The notes under the pieces were generated by a model that saw only the letters and a program-made list of their open reading frames with translations, had not been told where the DNA came from and did no database searches. This document shows, piece after piece, positions 10,341 to 22,301 of a stretch of DNA of 57,500 nt. Origin of the DNA: Gnetum montanum. Its lineage: Eukaryota > Streptophyta > Gnetopsida > Gnetales > Gnetaceae. A program made the translations under genes and the position numbers. Position 1 is the stretch's first letter. Every line of letters begins with the position of its first letter. The stretch lies in assembly GCA_015680685.1 (NCBI GenBank), contig MNCI01001884.1, positions 172,716 to 230,215 on the forward strand, in the 5' to 3' direction.

Positions 10341-13300
10341 CTCATCCAAGAGGACTCCCCACTACCACCCATGCACTACTAGGCAGTCGAATCGGTGAAC
10401 ATGCGAAGACGACATGCACTGAACACTACCCGATGGGGCGTCCAAATGCTCTGCCTCCTCCACTGCACCAAATCAACGCTACCGTTCACACGAAGTCATT
10501 CGACATCATTTCCGCATGGGGTCGTTCAGTCCCGTAAAGCCATCAGTGTCGGCTCCGATCTCGCAACTCTACAGAAATGAATTTTAGGGTTAACCGAATT
10601 CCCCGTCACACGACCAAGCAACAGAAAACTCCTTCATGAAACACAGAAACAAAGCGTGCCGCAGACAAAACAAGGGATTTTCGAGACATGGACCTCTAAC
10701 ATCCCTCCGACTACTTCTCCTAACCCTTAAACAACTTACGACTGTTTTCGAGTGTGCGCTCAAACTTCGCAAGCTACTCTAAGGGAAGGCGCTACCTGTG
10801 TCCTGGAGTCCACAAAAGGCTCTTTTCGTTGTGCTACAACCTCGAGACGGTCGCCCGAATCAATAGAGTCCTCAAGCCGAAACCAACAACGAGGCACCCT
10901 CAACTGCATTGAGAACAAGAGAGAATGGGTCCCTCGTCGTTTCTCGACTCGTCCAGGTGAACTTCCCACTTCCAACCATGCGCTACTAGGCAATCGAATC
11001 GATGAACAGGCAGAGACGACATGCACTCGACGCTACCCCGTGGGGACGCCCAAACACTCTACCTCCTCCACCACACCAAATCAACGCTACCATTCGCACG
11101 AAGTCATTTGACATCGTTTCCGCATGGGATCGTTCAATCCCGTAAAGNAAAACTCCTTCGTGAAACACAGAAACACAGCGTGCCGCAGCCAAAACAAGGA
11201 ATTTTCGAGACATGAACCTCTAACATCCATCCGACTACTTCTCCTAACCCTTAAACAACTTACGACCGTGTTCGAGTGTGCACTCAAACTTCGCAAGCTA
11301 CTCCAAGGGAAGGCGCTACCTGTGTCCTTTAGTCCACAAAAGGCTCTTTTCATTGTGCTACGACCTCGAGATGGTCACCCGAATCAATAGAGTCCACAAA
11401 TCGAAACCAACAATGAAGCACCCTCAAGTGCATGAGGAAAAAAAGAGAACAGGTCCCTCGTAGTTTCTCAACTCGTCCAGGTGGACTCCCCACTACCACC
11501 CATGCGCTATTAGGCAATCGAATCGGTGAACAGGCAGAGACAACATGCACTCGACGCTACCCCGTGGGGGCGCCCAAATGCTCTACATCCTCCACCGCAC
11601 CGAATCAACGCTACCATTCACATGAAGTCATTTGACATCGTTTCCGCATGGGATCATTCAATCTCGTAAAGCAATCAATGTCGGCTCCGATCTTCCAACT
11701 CTACAGAAACAAATCTCGGGGTTAACCGATTTCCCCATCACACGACCGAGGAATAGAAAACTCCTTCGTGAAACACAGAAACATAGCATGCCGCAGCCAA
11801 GACAAGGAATTTTTGAGACATGGGCCTCCAACATCCCTCCGACTGCTTCTCCTAACCCTTAAACAACTTACGACCATGTTCGAGCATGCGCTCAAACTTC
11901 GCAAGCTACTCCAAGGGAAGGCGCTACCTATGTCCTTGAGTCCACAAAAGGCTCTTTTCGTTGTGCTACGACCTCAAGATGATCACCCGAATCAATAGAG
12001 TCCTCAAACCGAAACCAACAATGAGGCACCCTCAAGTGCATTGAGAACAAGAGAGAACGGGTCCCTCATCATTTCTTGACTTGTCCTGGTGAACTCCCCA
12101 ATACCACCCATGCGCTACTAGGCAATCGAATCGGTGAACAGGTAGAGACGATATGCACTAGACGCTACCCTGTGGAGGCGCCCAAACACTCTACCTCTTC
12201 CACCGCACCGAATCAATGCTACTGTTTGCACGAAGTCATTCGACAATCGTTTCTGCATGGGATCGTTCAATCCCATAAAGCCATCAGTGCCGATTGCGAT
12301 CTCGCAACTCTACAGAAACAAATTTTGGGGTTAACCGAATTCCCCGTCACATGACCCAGCAATAGAAAAATCCTTCATGAAACACAGAAACACAGCGTGC
12401 CACAGCCAAGACAAGGGATTTTCGAGACATGGACCTCTAACATCCCTCCGACTGCTTCTCCTAACCCTTAAACAACTTAAGACCGTGTTCGAGCGTGCGC
12501 TCAAACTTTGCAAGCTACTCCAAGGGAAGACGCTACCTGTGTCCTTGAGTTCACAAAAGGCTCTTTTTTTTGTGCTACGACCTCAAGACGGTCACCCGAA
12601 TCAATAGAGTTCACAAATCGAAACCAACAACGAAGCACCCTCAAGTGCATGAGGAACAAAAGAGAACAGGTCCCTCGTAGTTTCTCGACTCCTCCAGGTG
12701 GACTCCCCACTACCACCCATGCGCTATTAGGCAATCGAATCGGTGAACAGGTAGAGATGACATGCGCTCGACACTACCCCATGGGGGTTCCCAAACTCTC
12801 TACATCCTCCACCGCACCGAATCAACGCTACCGTTTGCACGAAGTCATTCGACATCGTTTCCTCATGGGATCGTTCAATCCTGTAAAGTAATCAATGCCG
12901 GCTTCGATCTCGCAACTCTACAGAAACATATCTCAGGGTTAACCGATTTCCCTGTCACGCGACCGAGAAACAGAAAAATCCTTCGTGAAACACAGAAACA
13001 TAGCGTGCCACAGCCAAGACAAGGGATTTTCGAGACATGGGCCTCCAACATCCCTTCGACTGCTTCTCCTAACCCTCAAACAACTTACGAACGTGTTCGA
13101 GCGTGTGCTCAAACTTTGCAAGCTACTCCAAGGGAAGGTGCTACCTGTGTCCTTGAGTTCACAAAAGGCTCTTTTCATTGTGCTACGACCTCGAGATGGT
13201 CACCCGAATCAATAGAGTCCACAAATCGAAACCAACAACGAAGCACCCACAATTTCATGAGGAACAAAAGAGAACAGGTCCCTTGTAGTTTCTCGACTCA

Positions 13301-15345
13301 TCCAGATGGACTCCCCACTACCACCCATGCACTATTAGGCAATCGAATCGGTGAACAAGCAGAGATGACATGTGCTTGACGCTACCCCGTGGGGGCGCCC
13401 AAACGCTCTACATCATCCACCGCACCGAATGAACGCTACCGTTCGCACGAAGTCATTCGACATCGTTTCCGCATGGGATCGTTCAATCCTGTAAAGCAAT
13501 CAATGCCGGCTTCGATCTCGCAACTCTACAGAAACATATCTCAGGGTTAACCGATTTCCCTGTCACGCGACCGAGAAACAGAAAAATCCTTCGTGAAACA
13601 CAGAAACATAGCGTGCCGCAGCCAAGACAAGGGATTTTCGAGACATGGGCCTCCAACATCCCTCCGACTGCTTCTCCTAACCCTCAAACAACTTACAAAC
13701 GTGTTCGAGCGTGTGCTCAAACTTCGCAAGCTACTCCAAGGGAAGGTGCTACCTGTGTCCTTGAGTTCACAAAAGGCTCTTTTTATTGTGCTACGACCTC
13801 GAGACGGTCACCCGAATCAATAGAGTCCACAAATCAAAACCAACAACGAAGCACCCTCAAGTGCATGAGGAACAAAAGAGAACAGGTCCCTCGTAGTTTC
13901 TCGACTCGTCTAGATGGACTCCCCACTACCACACATGCGCTATTAGGTAATCGAATCGGTGAACAGGCAGAGACGACATGCGCTCGACGCTATCCCGTGG
14001 GGGCGCCCAAATGCTCTACATCCTCCACCGCACCGAATCAATGCTACCATTTTCACGAAGTCATTCGACATCGTTTCCGCATGGGATCGTTCAATCCCAT
14101 AAAGCAATCAATGCCGGCTCAGATCTCGCAACTCTACAGAAACGAATCTTGAGGTTAACCGATTACCCCATCACGCGACTGAGCAACAGAAAATTCCTTC
14201 GTCAAACACAGAAACACAGCGTGCCGCAGCAAAGATAAGGGATTTTCAAGACATGGGCCTCCAGCATCCCTCCGACTACTTCTCCTAACCCTTAAACAAC
14301 TTACGACCGTGATTGAGCATGTGCTAAAATTTGCAAGCTACTACAAGGGAAGGTGCTACCTGTGTCCTTGAGTCCACAAAAGGCTCTTTTCGTTGTGCTA
14401 CGATCTTGAGATGGTCACCCGAATCAATAGAGTCCTTAAATCGAAACCAACAACGAGGCACCCTCAAGTGCATTGAGAATAAGAGAGAACGGGTCCCTCA
14501 TCATTTCTCGACTCGTCCAGGTAAACTCCCCACTACCACCCATGTGCTACTAGACAATCAAATTGGTGAACAGGCAGAGACAACATGCGCTCGACGCTAC
14601 CTCATGGGGGTGCCCAAACGCTCTACCTCCTCCACCGCACCGAATCAACGCTACCGTTCGCACGAATTCATTCGACATCATTTCCATATGGGATCGTTCA
14701 ATCCCGTAAAGCCATCAATGCCGGCTCTGATCTCGCAACTCTACAAAAACGAATTTCGGGGTTAACCAAATTCCCCGTCACGTTACCGAGCAACAGAAAA
14801 CTCCTTCGTGAAACACAGAAACACAGCTTTCCGTAGCCAAGACAAGGGATTTTGGAGACATGGGCCTCCAACATCCCTCCGACTGCTTCTCATAACCCTT
14901 CAACAACTTACGACCGTGTTCGAGCGTTCGCTCAAACTTTGCAAGCTCCTCCAAGGGAAGGCGCTACCTATGTCCTTGAGTCCACAAAAGGCTCTTTTCG
15001 TTGTGCTATGAACTCGAGACGGTCACCCGAATCAATAGAGTCCTCAAACCGAAACCAACAACGAGGGACCCTCAAGTGCATTGAGAACAAGAGAGAACGG
15101 GTCCCTCGTCGTTTCTCAACTTGTCCAGGTGAACTCCCCACTACCACCCATGTGCTACTAGGCAATCGAATCTGTGAACAGGTAGAGACGACATGCACTC
15201 GACACTACCCCATGGGGGCGCCCAAACACTCTACCTCCTCCACCGCATCGAATCAACACTACCATTTGCACGAAGTCATTCGACATCGTTTCCGCATGGG
15301 ATCGTTCAATCCTATAAAGCCATCAATGCCGGCTATTTTCAATGT
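10341..15345 (-). repeat. 608-bp ETS tandem repeat, second array of unit A (9 copies)
   Basis: Landmark positions are 10369, 10976, 11500, 12108, 12717, 13325, 13933, 14540 and 15148. All intervals are 607 to 609 bp except 524 bp across the N at 11,148. The small deletion that marks the first array is not seen here, so this is not a recent simple copy of the first array. Open frames of up to about 200 residues run through it on both strands and shift between copies; they are not genes. Confidence 0.9.
11148..11148. other. Single N with 84 bp missing (assembly gap)
   Basis: The only ambiguous base seen in the window. The repeat copy that carries it is 84 bp short of the 608-bp period, and the missing part runs from just after cgtaaag to just before aaaactcc. 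This points to a collapsed or badly bridged repeat. Confidence 0.85.
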
Positions 15346-15525
15346 ACTACGACCACGAAACGGTCACCCAAATCAAATCGTAAACGAGGACACCACCTTC
15401 TCCGGGGTTATCCTTCTTCCCAACAAGCCTTGCAAGTTACCCACATGAACAACTAGGCCTCGATATCATGGGTAGGGCAAAACATCCCTGGGGGGAGAAA
15501 CCCACGTATCACTCTTTCACTCCAA
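15346..15525 (-). other. Type I leader downstream of the unit A proximal promoter
   Basis: Initially transcribed segment between the proximal promoter and the 608-bp array. The module from about 15,371 (taaacgaggacaccaccttc, then gggggagaaacccacg) recurs beside the next two promoters at 16,716 and 19,578, and in unit B. The first copy is shortened relative to those. Confidence 0.7.
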
Positions 15526-15595
15526 CCTCCCCCTATATATGTTGATTGGGCCAGTTTCAGCCATACCGTCCCGCACCCTTATAAATTTGGTCACC
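15526..15595 (-). promoter_or_regulatory. Pol I promoter, proximal (candidate gene promoter, unit A)
   Basis: The minus strand reads TATATAGGGGGAGG, an exact match to the plant RNA polymerase I core TATATAGGGGG, with the expected start A near 15,534. Upstream, to the right, is a conserved block containing ATCAACATATATAG, CTGAAACTGGCCC and AAATTTATAAGGGTG. It is the promoter nearest 18S and faces it, so it is the best candidate for the gene promoter. The family is established knowledge; activity is inferred. Confidence 0.8.
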
Positions 15596-16715
15596 AAGGA
15601 CCAATTCATTGAGAGCGCTCTCACCTCTGATCCAAGCGTTCTCAACGACGGAACTCTCAAGAAGAATACTCTCGCGTGCATAACACAAGCTCGCTCCCAT
15701 GGACAACGCCATCACGGAGGGAGCTCTCTAGGAGAGCGCTTTCAAAGAGACCGCTCTTAGGAAGAACACTCTTAGCAAAGGCGATCTAAATGAGGGAACC
15801 CTTTGACAGAACGATCTCGACGAGGGCACTCTAGATAGAACGCTCCGGGAGAGGGCACTCTCAAAGAGAACACTCCTCAAATGGTCGCTCTTGCAAAGGG
15901 TGCTCAGAAGAAAGAATGCTCTCAAGGAGGGCATCCTAAGCCACACTGCTCTCAATGAGAATGCTGTAATGGAGGATGCTCTCCAAGAGAATGCTCCCAA
16001 CCACGGCGCTCTCGAGGAGAACACTATCATGTGCGTAACACAAGATGCTCTCAGGTCGAACGCTCTGAGGATGCTCACTCTCGAAGAGGGCACCTTCTAA
16101 AAAAGAGCTCTCCACGAAGGCGCTCTCAAGAAGAACACTCTCACGTGCTTGGCGCAAGATAATCGGAGAAGGTGTCCTCAGGAAGAACGTTCTCACAGAG
16201 GCCACTCTTAGGGAAAAATTCTCTCGTGAAGGGCGCACTCTAAAAGAAGGCACTCTTCGACAGAACGATCTCAAAGAAAATGCTCTTCTGAAGGCCCCTC
16301 TAATGAAGGGCACTCTTAAGAAGAACGCTCTCATGCAGGGCGATCTCACGGATCCCGCTCCCAAGGAAGGCATTCTAATGGAGGCCACTCTCCAAGAGAA
16401 TGCTCTCAACAAAGACGCTCTCAGGGAGAACACTCTCACATGTGCAATGCAAGGTGCTCTAGAGGAGATCGCTCTGAGGGAGAGACCTCTCAAGCAGAAT
16501 GCTCTTGGGAAGGGTGATCTCACGTAGAAAAATCTTAAAGAGAATGCTCTCAAGGAGGGTGTTCTAATCGAGGTAGCTCTCCAAGAGAATAATCTCAACA
16601 ATGGTGCTCTCCAAGAAAACACTCTTGCGTGCGTAACGCAAAGTGCTCCCTTTGATGGAGACCTCTCTCCAAGAGGGAGCTCTCAACGAGGGCACTCCAG
16701 GAACAACGCTCCAGG

Positions 16716-16914
16716 GCAACCAACCCCACGGAACATGCCCGCAATGCTACAAGCCTTTCATCTCAAATCATAAACGAGGACACCGCCTTCTCCGAGGCTC
16801 GTGGGTCACAGACATGAACAACGAGGCTGCGATATCGTGGGCAGGGCAAGGCTTCCCTGGGGGGGAGAAACCCATGTATCGCTCTATATCACTCCCACTA
16901 CTCGTCAACTCTAC
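16716..16914 (-). repeat. Type I leader module, second copy in spacer A-B
   Basis: About 200 bp just downstream of the second promoter, containing caaccaaccccacggaaca and taaacgaggacaccgccttc. It is homologous to 19,578 to 19,796 and to unit B at 37,879 and 40,800. It is non-coding. Confidence 0.75.
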
Positions 16915-16984
16915 CTTCCCCTATATATGTTGATTGGGCCAGTTTCAGCCATACCATCCCGCACCCTTCTAAATTTGGTCACGA
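16915..16984 (-). promoter_or_regulatory. Pol I spacer promoter 2, spacer A-B
   Basis: The minus strand reads TATATAGGGGAAGG, with the same upstream block as the proximal promoter (CTGAAACTGGCCC, then AAATTTAGAAGGGTG). It faces 18S, about 1.39 kb upstream of the proximal promoter. Confidence 0.75.
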
Positions 16985-19577
16985 CGCAGCACCTGAAGGA
17001 GAGCACTCTCCCTGAGAGCACTCTCAAGAAGAACGCTCTCAGAAGGGCCGCTCTAAGCGAGGGCGCTCTCACCTAGAACGTTCTTAAAGAGACCGTTCCC
17101 GACGACGCCGTCCTGAACGAGACTGCTCTCAGGAAGGGCATTCTTATTAACGGTGCTCTTAACGAGGACGCTCTCGACGAGAACACTCACACGAGAGCAC
17201 ATGACCCTCTCATGAAAAATGCTCTCGCGGATGCCACTCTAACAGAGGCTGATCTCAAGGAGAACGCTCTCACAGAGAGCACTCTTCGATAGAATGCTCT
17301 CAACAAGGGCGCTCCACGGAGAACGCTGACGACAAGGACCCTCCCTAGGAGAATATGCTCTTCGAAAGGCCGCTCTCAAGGAGAACACTCTCGGGGAGGA
17401 CGATCTCATGTAGAACGCTCTAAAGGAGGGCGTCCCCAATAAGACCGATCTCAAGGATAGCATTCTAATACAAAGGTAGCTCAACAAAGGCGCTCTCAAG
17501 GAGAACACTCTCACATGCATAACGCAAAGTGCTCTAAGGGAGAACGCTCAAAGGGAGACCGCTCTCCAGGAGGTCACCCTCCAAGATGAAGCTCTCCATG
17601 AGAGCGCCCTCCTAGAGAACACTATAACGTAGTGCAACGTGCTCTCGAGAAAGATGCTCTCAAGGAGATCGCTCTTCAAGATGCCACTCTTACGCATAAA
17701 GCTCTCCATGAGAATGCTCTCAAGGAGGGCACTCTCGGGGAGGTCGATCTCATGAAGAACGTTCTTAAGAAAGACGCTCTTGAGCAGGGTGTCCTCTAGG
17801 AGGCCAATCTCAAGGATGGCATTCTCAGGAAGGGCACTCTTACGAAGGGTGTTTTCCAAAAGAACGTGCTCAATGAGGACGCTCTCGAGGTGAACACTCT
17901 CACATGCATAACGCAAGGTGCTCTCATGGACAATGCTTTCATCGAATCTGCTCTCAAGGAGAACGCTCTTGCAAAGGCCGCTCTACTGGAGGCCGCCCTC
18001 AAGGAGGGCGCTCTTCAACAAAACGTTCTCGATGATGGCACTCCGTGGAGAATGCTCAAATGGAAGGCCACTTTAGCAGGGCGTTGTCCAGGAGAACGCT
18101 CTCGCTCTCAGGGAAGGCGATCTCATGTACAACGCTCTCAAGGAGGACACTGTCAAGGAGGGTGTCTTTTTGGGAGGGGATCCTTCAAGAGCGAGCTCTC
18201 AACCAGGGCACTCTCCAGGAGAACACTCTCACACGACTAACACTAAGTGCTCTTAGGGAAGGTGCTCTCAAGGAGAATACTATTCGAAAAGCAGCTCTAA
18301 TGGAGTGCACTCCTGGAGAGGCCGCTATCACCGAGAACGTTCTTAAGGAGGACGCCTCTCCAAAAGGGCGTCCTCAATGACACCGTTCTCAGGGAGGGCA
18401 CTCTCTGATCTAGGCGTTCTCAATGATGACACTCTCAAGGTAAACACTCTCACGTGCATAACGCAAGGTGATCCCATGGACAACGCCATCATGGAGGAAG
18501 CTCTCAAGGATAATGCTTTCACAGAGACAGCTCTTAGGAAGAACGATCTCAGCAAAGGTGATCTAAATGAGGGCACCCTTCGACAGAACAATCTCGACGA
18601 GGGCACTCTATGAAGAACGATCCGGGAGAGGGCACCCTCAAAGAGAACACTTGTTAGATGGTTGCTCTATCAGAGGGTGCTCTGAAGAAGAACACTCTCA
18701 AGGAGGGCGTCCTCAGCTAGACCGATCTCAACGAGGGTGCTGTAATGGAGGATGCTCTCCAAGAGAATGCTCCCAACAACAGCGCTCTCGGGGCGAACAC
18801 TATCATGTGCGTAACACAAGGTGATCTCAGGTCGAACACTATGAGGGTGCTTCCACTAACGAAGACCGTTCTCTAAGAGGGTACCTTCTGAGAAAGAGCT
18901 CTCAACGAGGGCGCTCTCAAGAAGAATGCTCTCACGGGTGTAGCACAAGATAATTGGAGAACGCGTCCTCAGGAAGAACGTTCTCATAGAGGCTGCACTC
19001 AGGGAAAATGCTCTCGTGAAGGGCGCACTCTAAAAGAAGGCACTCTTCGACAAAACAATCTCAATGAGGGCGCTCTCAAAGAGAACGGTCTTCCGAAGGC
19101 CCCTCTAATGAAGGGCACTCCTAAAAATAACGCTCTCATCGAGGGCGATCTCATGAAGCCTGCTCTCAAGAAAGGCATTCTAATGGAGGCCACTCTCCAA
19201 GAGAATGCTCTCAACAAAGGCGCTCTTAGGGAGAACACTCTCACGTGCACAACGCAAGGTGTTCTAGAGGAGAATGCTCTGAGAGAGGTCGCTCTAAGGG
19301 AGAGAGCTCTCAAGGAGAACGCTCTCGAGGAGGGCGATCTCATGTAGAATGCTCTTAAAGAGAGACTCTCTCAACGAGGGCATCCCCAGCGAAACCGATC
19401 TCAATGACGATGTTCTAATGGAGGTAGCTCTCCAAGAGAACAATCTCAACAAGGGTGCTCTCCAGGAGAACACTCTCGCGTGCATAACGCAAAGTGCACT
19501 AAGGGAGCTCCCTTTGAGGGAGAGCACTCGCCCAGAGGGAGCTCTCAACGAGGGTGCTCCAAGAAGAATGCTCCAAG

Positions 19578-19796
19578 GCAACCAACCCCACGGAACATGT
19601 CCACAACGCTGCAAGCCTTTTATCTCAAATTGTAAACGAGCACACCGCCTTCTCCGGGGCTATCCTTCTTCGCAAACAAGGCTCACGGATCATGAACATG
19701 AACAACGAGGCCACGATATCATGGGCAGGGCAAGGCTTCCCTGTGGGGAGAAACCCACGTATCGCTCTATATCACTCTGACCGCTCATCAACTCTA
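19578..19796 (-). repeat. Type I leader module, third copy in spacer A-B
   Basis: Homologous to 16,716 to 16,914, with extra sequence (atccttcttcgcaaacaagg) also seen in unit B near 40,880. It lies directly downstream of promoter 3 and is non-coding. Confidence 0.75.
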
Positions 19797-19866
19797 CCTC
19801 CCCCTATATATGTTGATTGAGCCAGTTTCAGCCATACCATCCCGCACCCTTATAAATTTGATCATG
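19797..19866 (-). promoter_or_regulatory. Pol I spacer promoter 3, spacer A-B
   Basis: The minus strand reads TATATAGGGGGAGG, an exact consensus core with the conserved upstream block. It is the last of the three best-matching promoters before the spacer turns to weaker variants. Confidence 0.75.
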
Positions 19867-21665
19867 AAGGACCATCTCAAGGAGAGCGCTCTCACATGCG
19901 TGGTGCAAGGCACTCTCTGGGAGGGCGTTCTCATTGAGAACGCTCTCTGAAAGGCCACTCTAACAGAGGGCACTCTCACGGAGGGCGTTCTCAGGGAGGG
20001 TGCTCTTCCAAAGAACACTCTCAACGATGACGCTCTCAAGGAGGACATTCACACGAGGGCGCAAGGCGCTCTCAAGGAGAATGCTCTCATGGAGGCCGCT
20101 CTGATGGAGGTAGCTCTCAAGGAGAACGCTCTCAGGGAGGGCACTCTTTGACACAGTGCTCTCAACTAGGGTGTTACAGGGAGAACACTCCCAACGAGGG
20201 CCCTCTCAAGGAGAAAGCTCTTCGACAAAACGCTCTCAACGAGGGTGCTCCAAGGAGAACACTTCCGATGAGGGCGCTGTTAGAGAGACCGCTCTCAAGG
20301 AGGGCGTTCTCCAGGGAGACCGCTCTCAACAAGGATGCTCCAGGGAGAACGCTCCCAATGAAGGTGTCCTCAATGAGATTGCTCTCAAGGAGGGCGTTCT
20401 CAGTGAGGCCACTCTTAGGAAGACCGCTCCCAAGGAGACTGCTCCAGATGAGGGCGCTCCAGGGAGAACGCTCCCAATGAGGGCATCCTCAGTGAGATTG
20501 CTCTCAAGGAGGGAATTCTCAAGGAGGGTACACTTAGGAAGATCGCTCCCAAGGAGACTGCTCCCGATGAGGGCGCTCGAGGGAGAACGTTCACGATGAA
20601 GGCATCCTCAGCGAGATCGCTCTCAAGAAGGGCGTTCTCAAGGAGGGCACTCTTATAAAGATTGCTCTCAAGGAGAGCACTCCCCATGAGCGCACTCTCA
20701 GGGAGACCGCTCTCAAGGAGGGCGTTCTCCAGGGAGACCACTCTCAACAAGGGCGCAACAGGGAGAACGCTACCGATGAGGACGTCCTCAGGGAGACCGC
20801 TCTCAAGGAGGGCATTCTCAGGGAGGGTGCTCTTAGGAAGGGCACTCTACAAAAGAATGCTCTCAAGGTGAAAACTCTCATGTGCGTAACGCAAGGTGCT
20901 CTCATGGAGAATGCTGTCATGGAGGCCGCTCTAACGGAGGATGCTCTCCAACATAACGCTCTTGGGGAGGGCGCTCTCGAGGAGAACATTCACACCAAGG
21001 AGGGCGTTCTCAGGGAGGGCGCTCTTAGGAAGGGCGCTCTACGAAAGAACGCTCTCAAGGTGAAAACTCTCACGTGCGTAACACAAGGTGCTCTCATGGA
21101 GAACGCTCTAATGGAGGCCGGTCTAATAGAGGATGCTCTCCAACAGAATGCTCTTGGGGAGGGCTCTCTCGAGGAGAACATTCACACTAGGGCGCAAGGT
21201 GCTCTCAAGGAGAACGCTCTCATGGAGGCCGCTCTAACTGAGGCAGCTCTCAGGAAGAACGCTCTCAGGGAGGGCACTCTTCGACAGAATGCTCTCAACT
21301 AGGGTGTTACAGGGAGAACGCTCCCAGCTAGGGCCCTATCAAGGAGAAAGCTCTTCAGAAGGCCACTCTAACAGAGGGCGCTCTCAACGAGAACGCTCTC
21401 GGGGAGGGCGCCCCTAGTGAGACCGATCTCAAGAAGGGCGCTCTCCAAGAGAACGCTCTCAACAAGTACGCTCTCGACGAGAACACTCTCAAGTGCGCAA
21501 CGCAAGGTGCTCTCAAGGAGGTCGCTCTCAGGGAGGGCACCCTTCGAACAGGAGCTCTCAACAAAGGCGCTCTCCAGGAGAACAATCTCATGTGCGTAGC
21601 CCAAGGCACTCTCAAGGAGAACGCTCTCCGAAAGGCCGCTCTCACGGAGAACGTTCTTTAGGAGA

Positions 21666-21700
21666 CGCTCTCGACCAAGCGTTGGCCGAATGGACCTTCC
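21666..21700 (+). repeat. Inverted single 29-bp repeat next to the inverted promoter, spacer A-B
   Basis: The plus strand reads gaccaagcgttggccgaatg here. Its complement matches the 29-bp repeat that otherwise lies beside promoters in the distal field. It shows that the inverted promoter was flipped together with its neighbouring repeat. The same arrangement occurs in unit B near 42,635. Confidence 0.7.
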
Positions 21701-21770
21701 TGACCAAATTTATAAGGGTGTGGGATGGTATGACTAAAACTGGCCCAATCAACATATATAGGGAGAGATA
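21701..21770 (+). promoter_or_regulatory. Inverted Pol I promoter, spacer A-B
   Basis: On the plus strand the block AAATTTATAAGGGTG, GGCCCAATCAACATATATAG and a TATATAGGGAGAG core are in reverse orientation to all the others in this spacer. It points away from 18S, towards the promoter at 22,232, so the two would converge over about 480 bp. Confidence 0.75.
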
Positions 21771-22231
21771 GTGTTCTCCCCGGGAGCGCACTCTTAAGAA
21801 GGGTGCTCTCTAGGAGAGCGTTCTCATGGAGGACACTCTCTAGGAGAGCGTTCTCATGGAGGGTGCTCCAACAGAGAGCGTGCTCACATTGAGCATGCTC
21901 AAGGAGGGTGCTCTCATGGAGAATGCTCTCAAGAAGGGCATTCTCGGGGAGAACGCTTTCAGGGAGGCCACTCCCAGGAAGAGAGCTCTACAACAGAATG
22001 CTCTTAATGAGGGCTCTCTCATTGAGAATACTCTCAAATGCACAATGCAAGGCTCTCTGATGGAGGACACTCCTTGAGAGAACACCATCACGTGCGCAGC
22101 AAGAAGCACTCCCATGGAGAGTGCTCTCGCAAGCGCTGCATGAGGTGCTCTCATGAGAGCGCGCTCTTGCCAGCGCAGCTACGCGAGGCACTCTCACGAG
22201 AGCATCATGCGATGCTCCCAGGAAGAACACT

Positions 22232-22301
22232 ACCTCTCCCTATATATGCTAATTGGGCCAGTTTTAGCCATACCGTCCCACACCCTTATAAATTTGGTCA
22301 C
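22232..22301 (-). promoter_or_regulatory. Pol I spacer promoter 4, spacer A-B
   Basis: The minus-strand core reads TATATAGGGAGAGG. The leader is of the second type: it carries gatgctcccaggaagaac and GC-rich palindromes instead of the type I module. Confidence 0.7.

Larger units (their letters stand above)
4082..15534 (-). other. Predicted 5' ETS, unit A (about 11.45 kb)
   Basis: Region between the 18S start and the nearest Pol I promoter core facing it, whose expected start site is near 15,534. It holds a unique proximal segment, 17 copies of a 608-bp repeat, an internal second copy of the proximal segment, and a promoter-proximal leader. If transcription starts at this promoter, the leader of the pre-rRNA would be 11.45 kb, about twice that of unit B (5.55 kb). 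The start site is inferred from the promoter motif only. Confidence 0.6.

Noticed and set aside
12762-13379. 205-residue frame and similar ones in the 608-bp repeats
   Set aside because: Frames differ in length and start between copies of the same repeat, and both strands are open. They lie within the predicted ETS.
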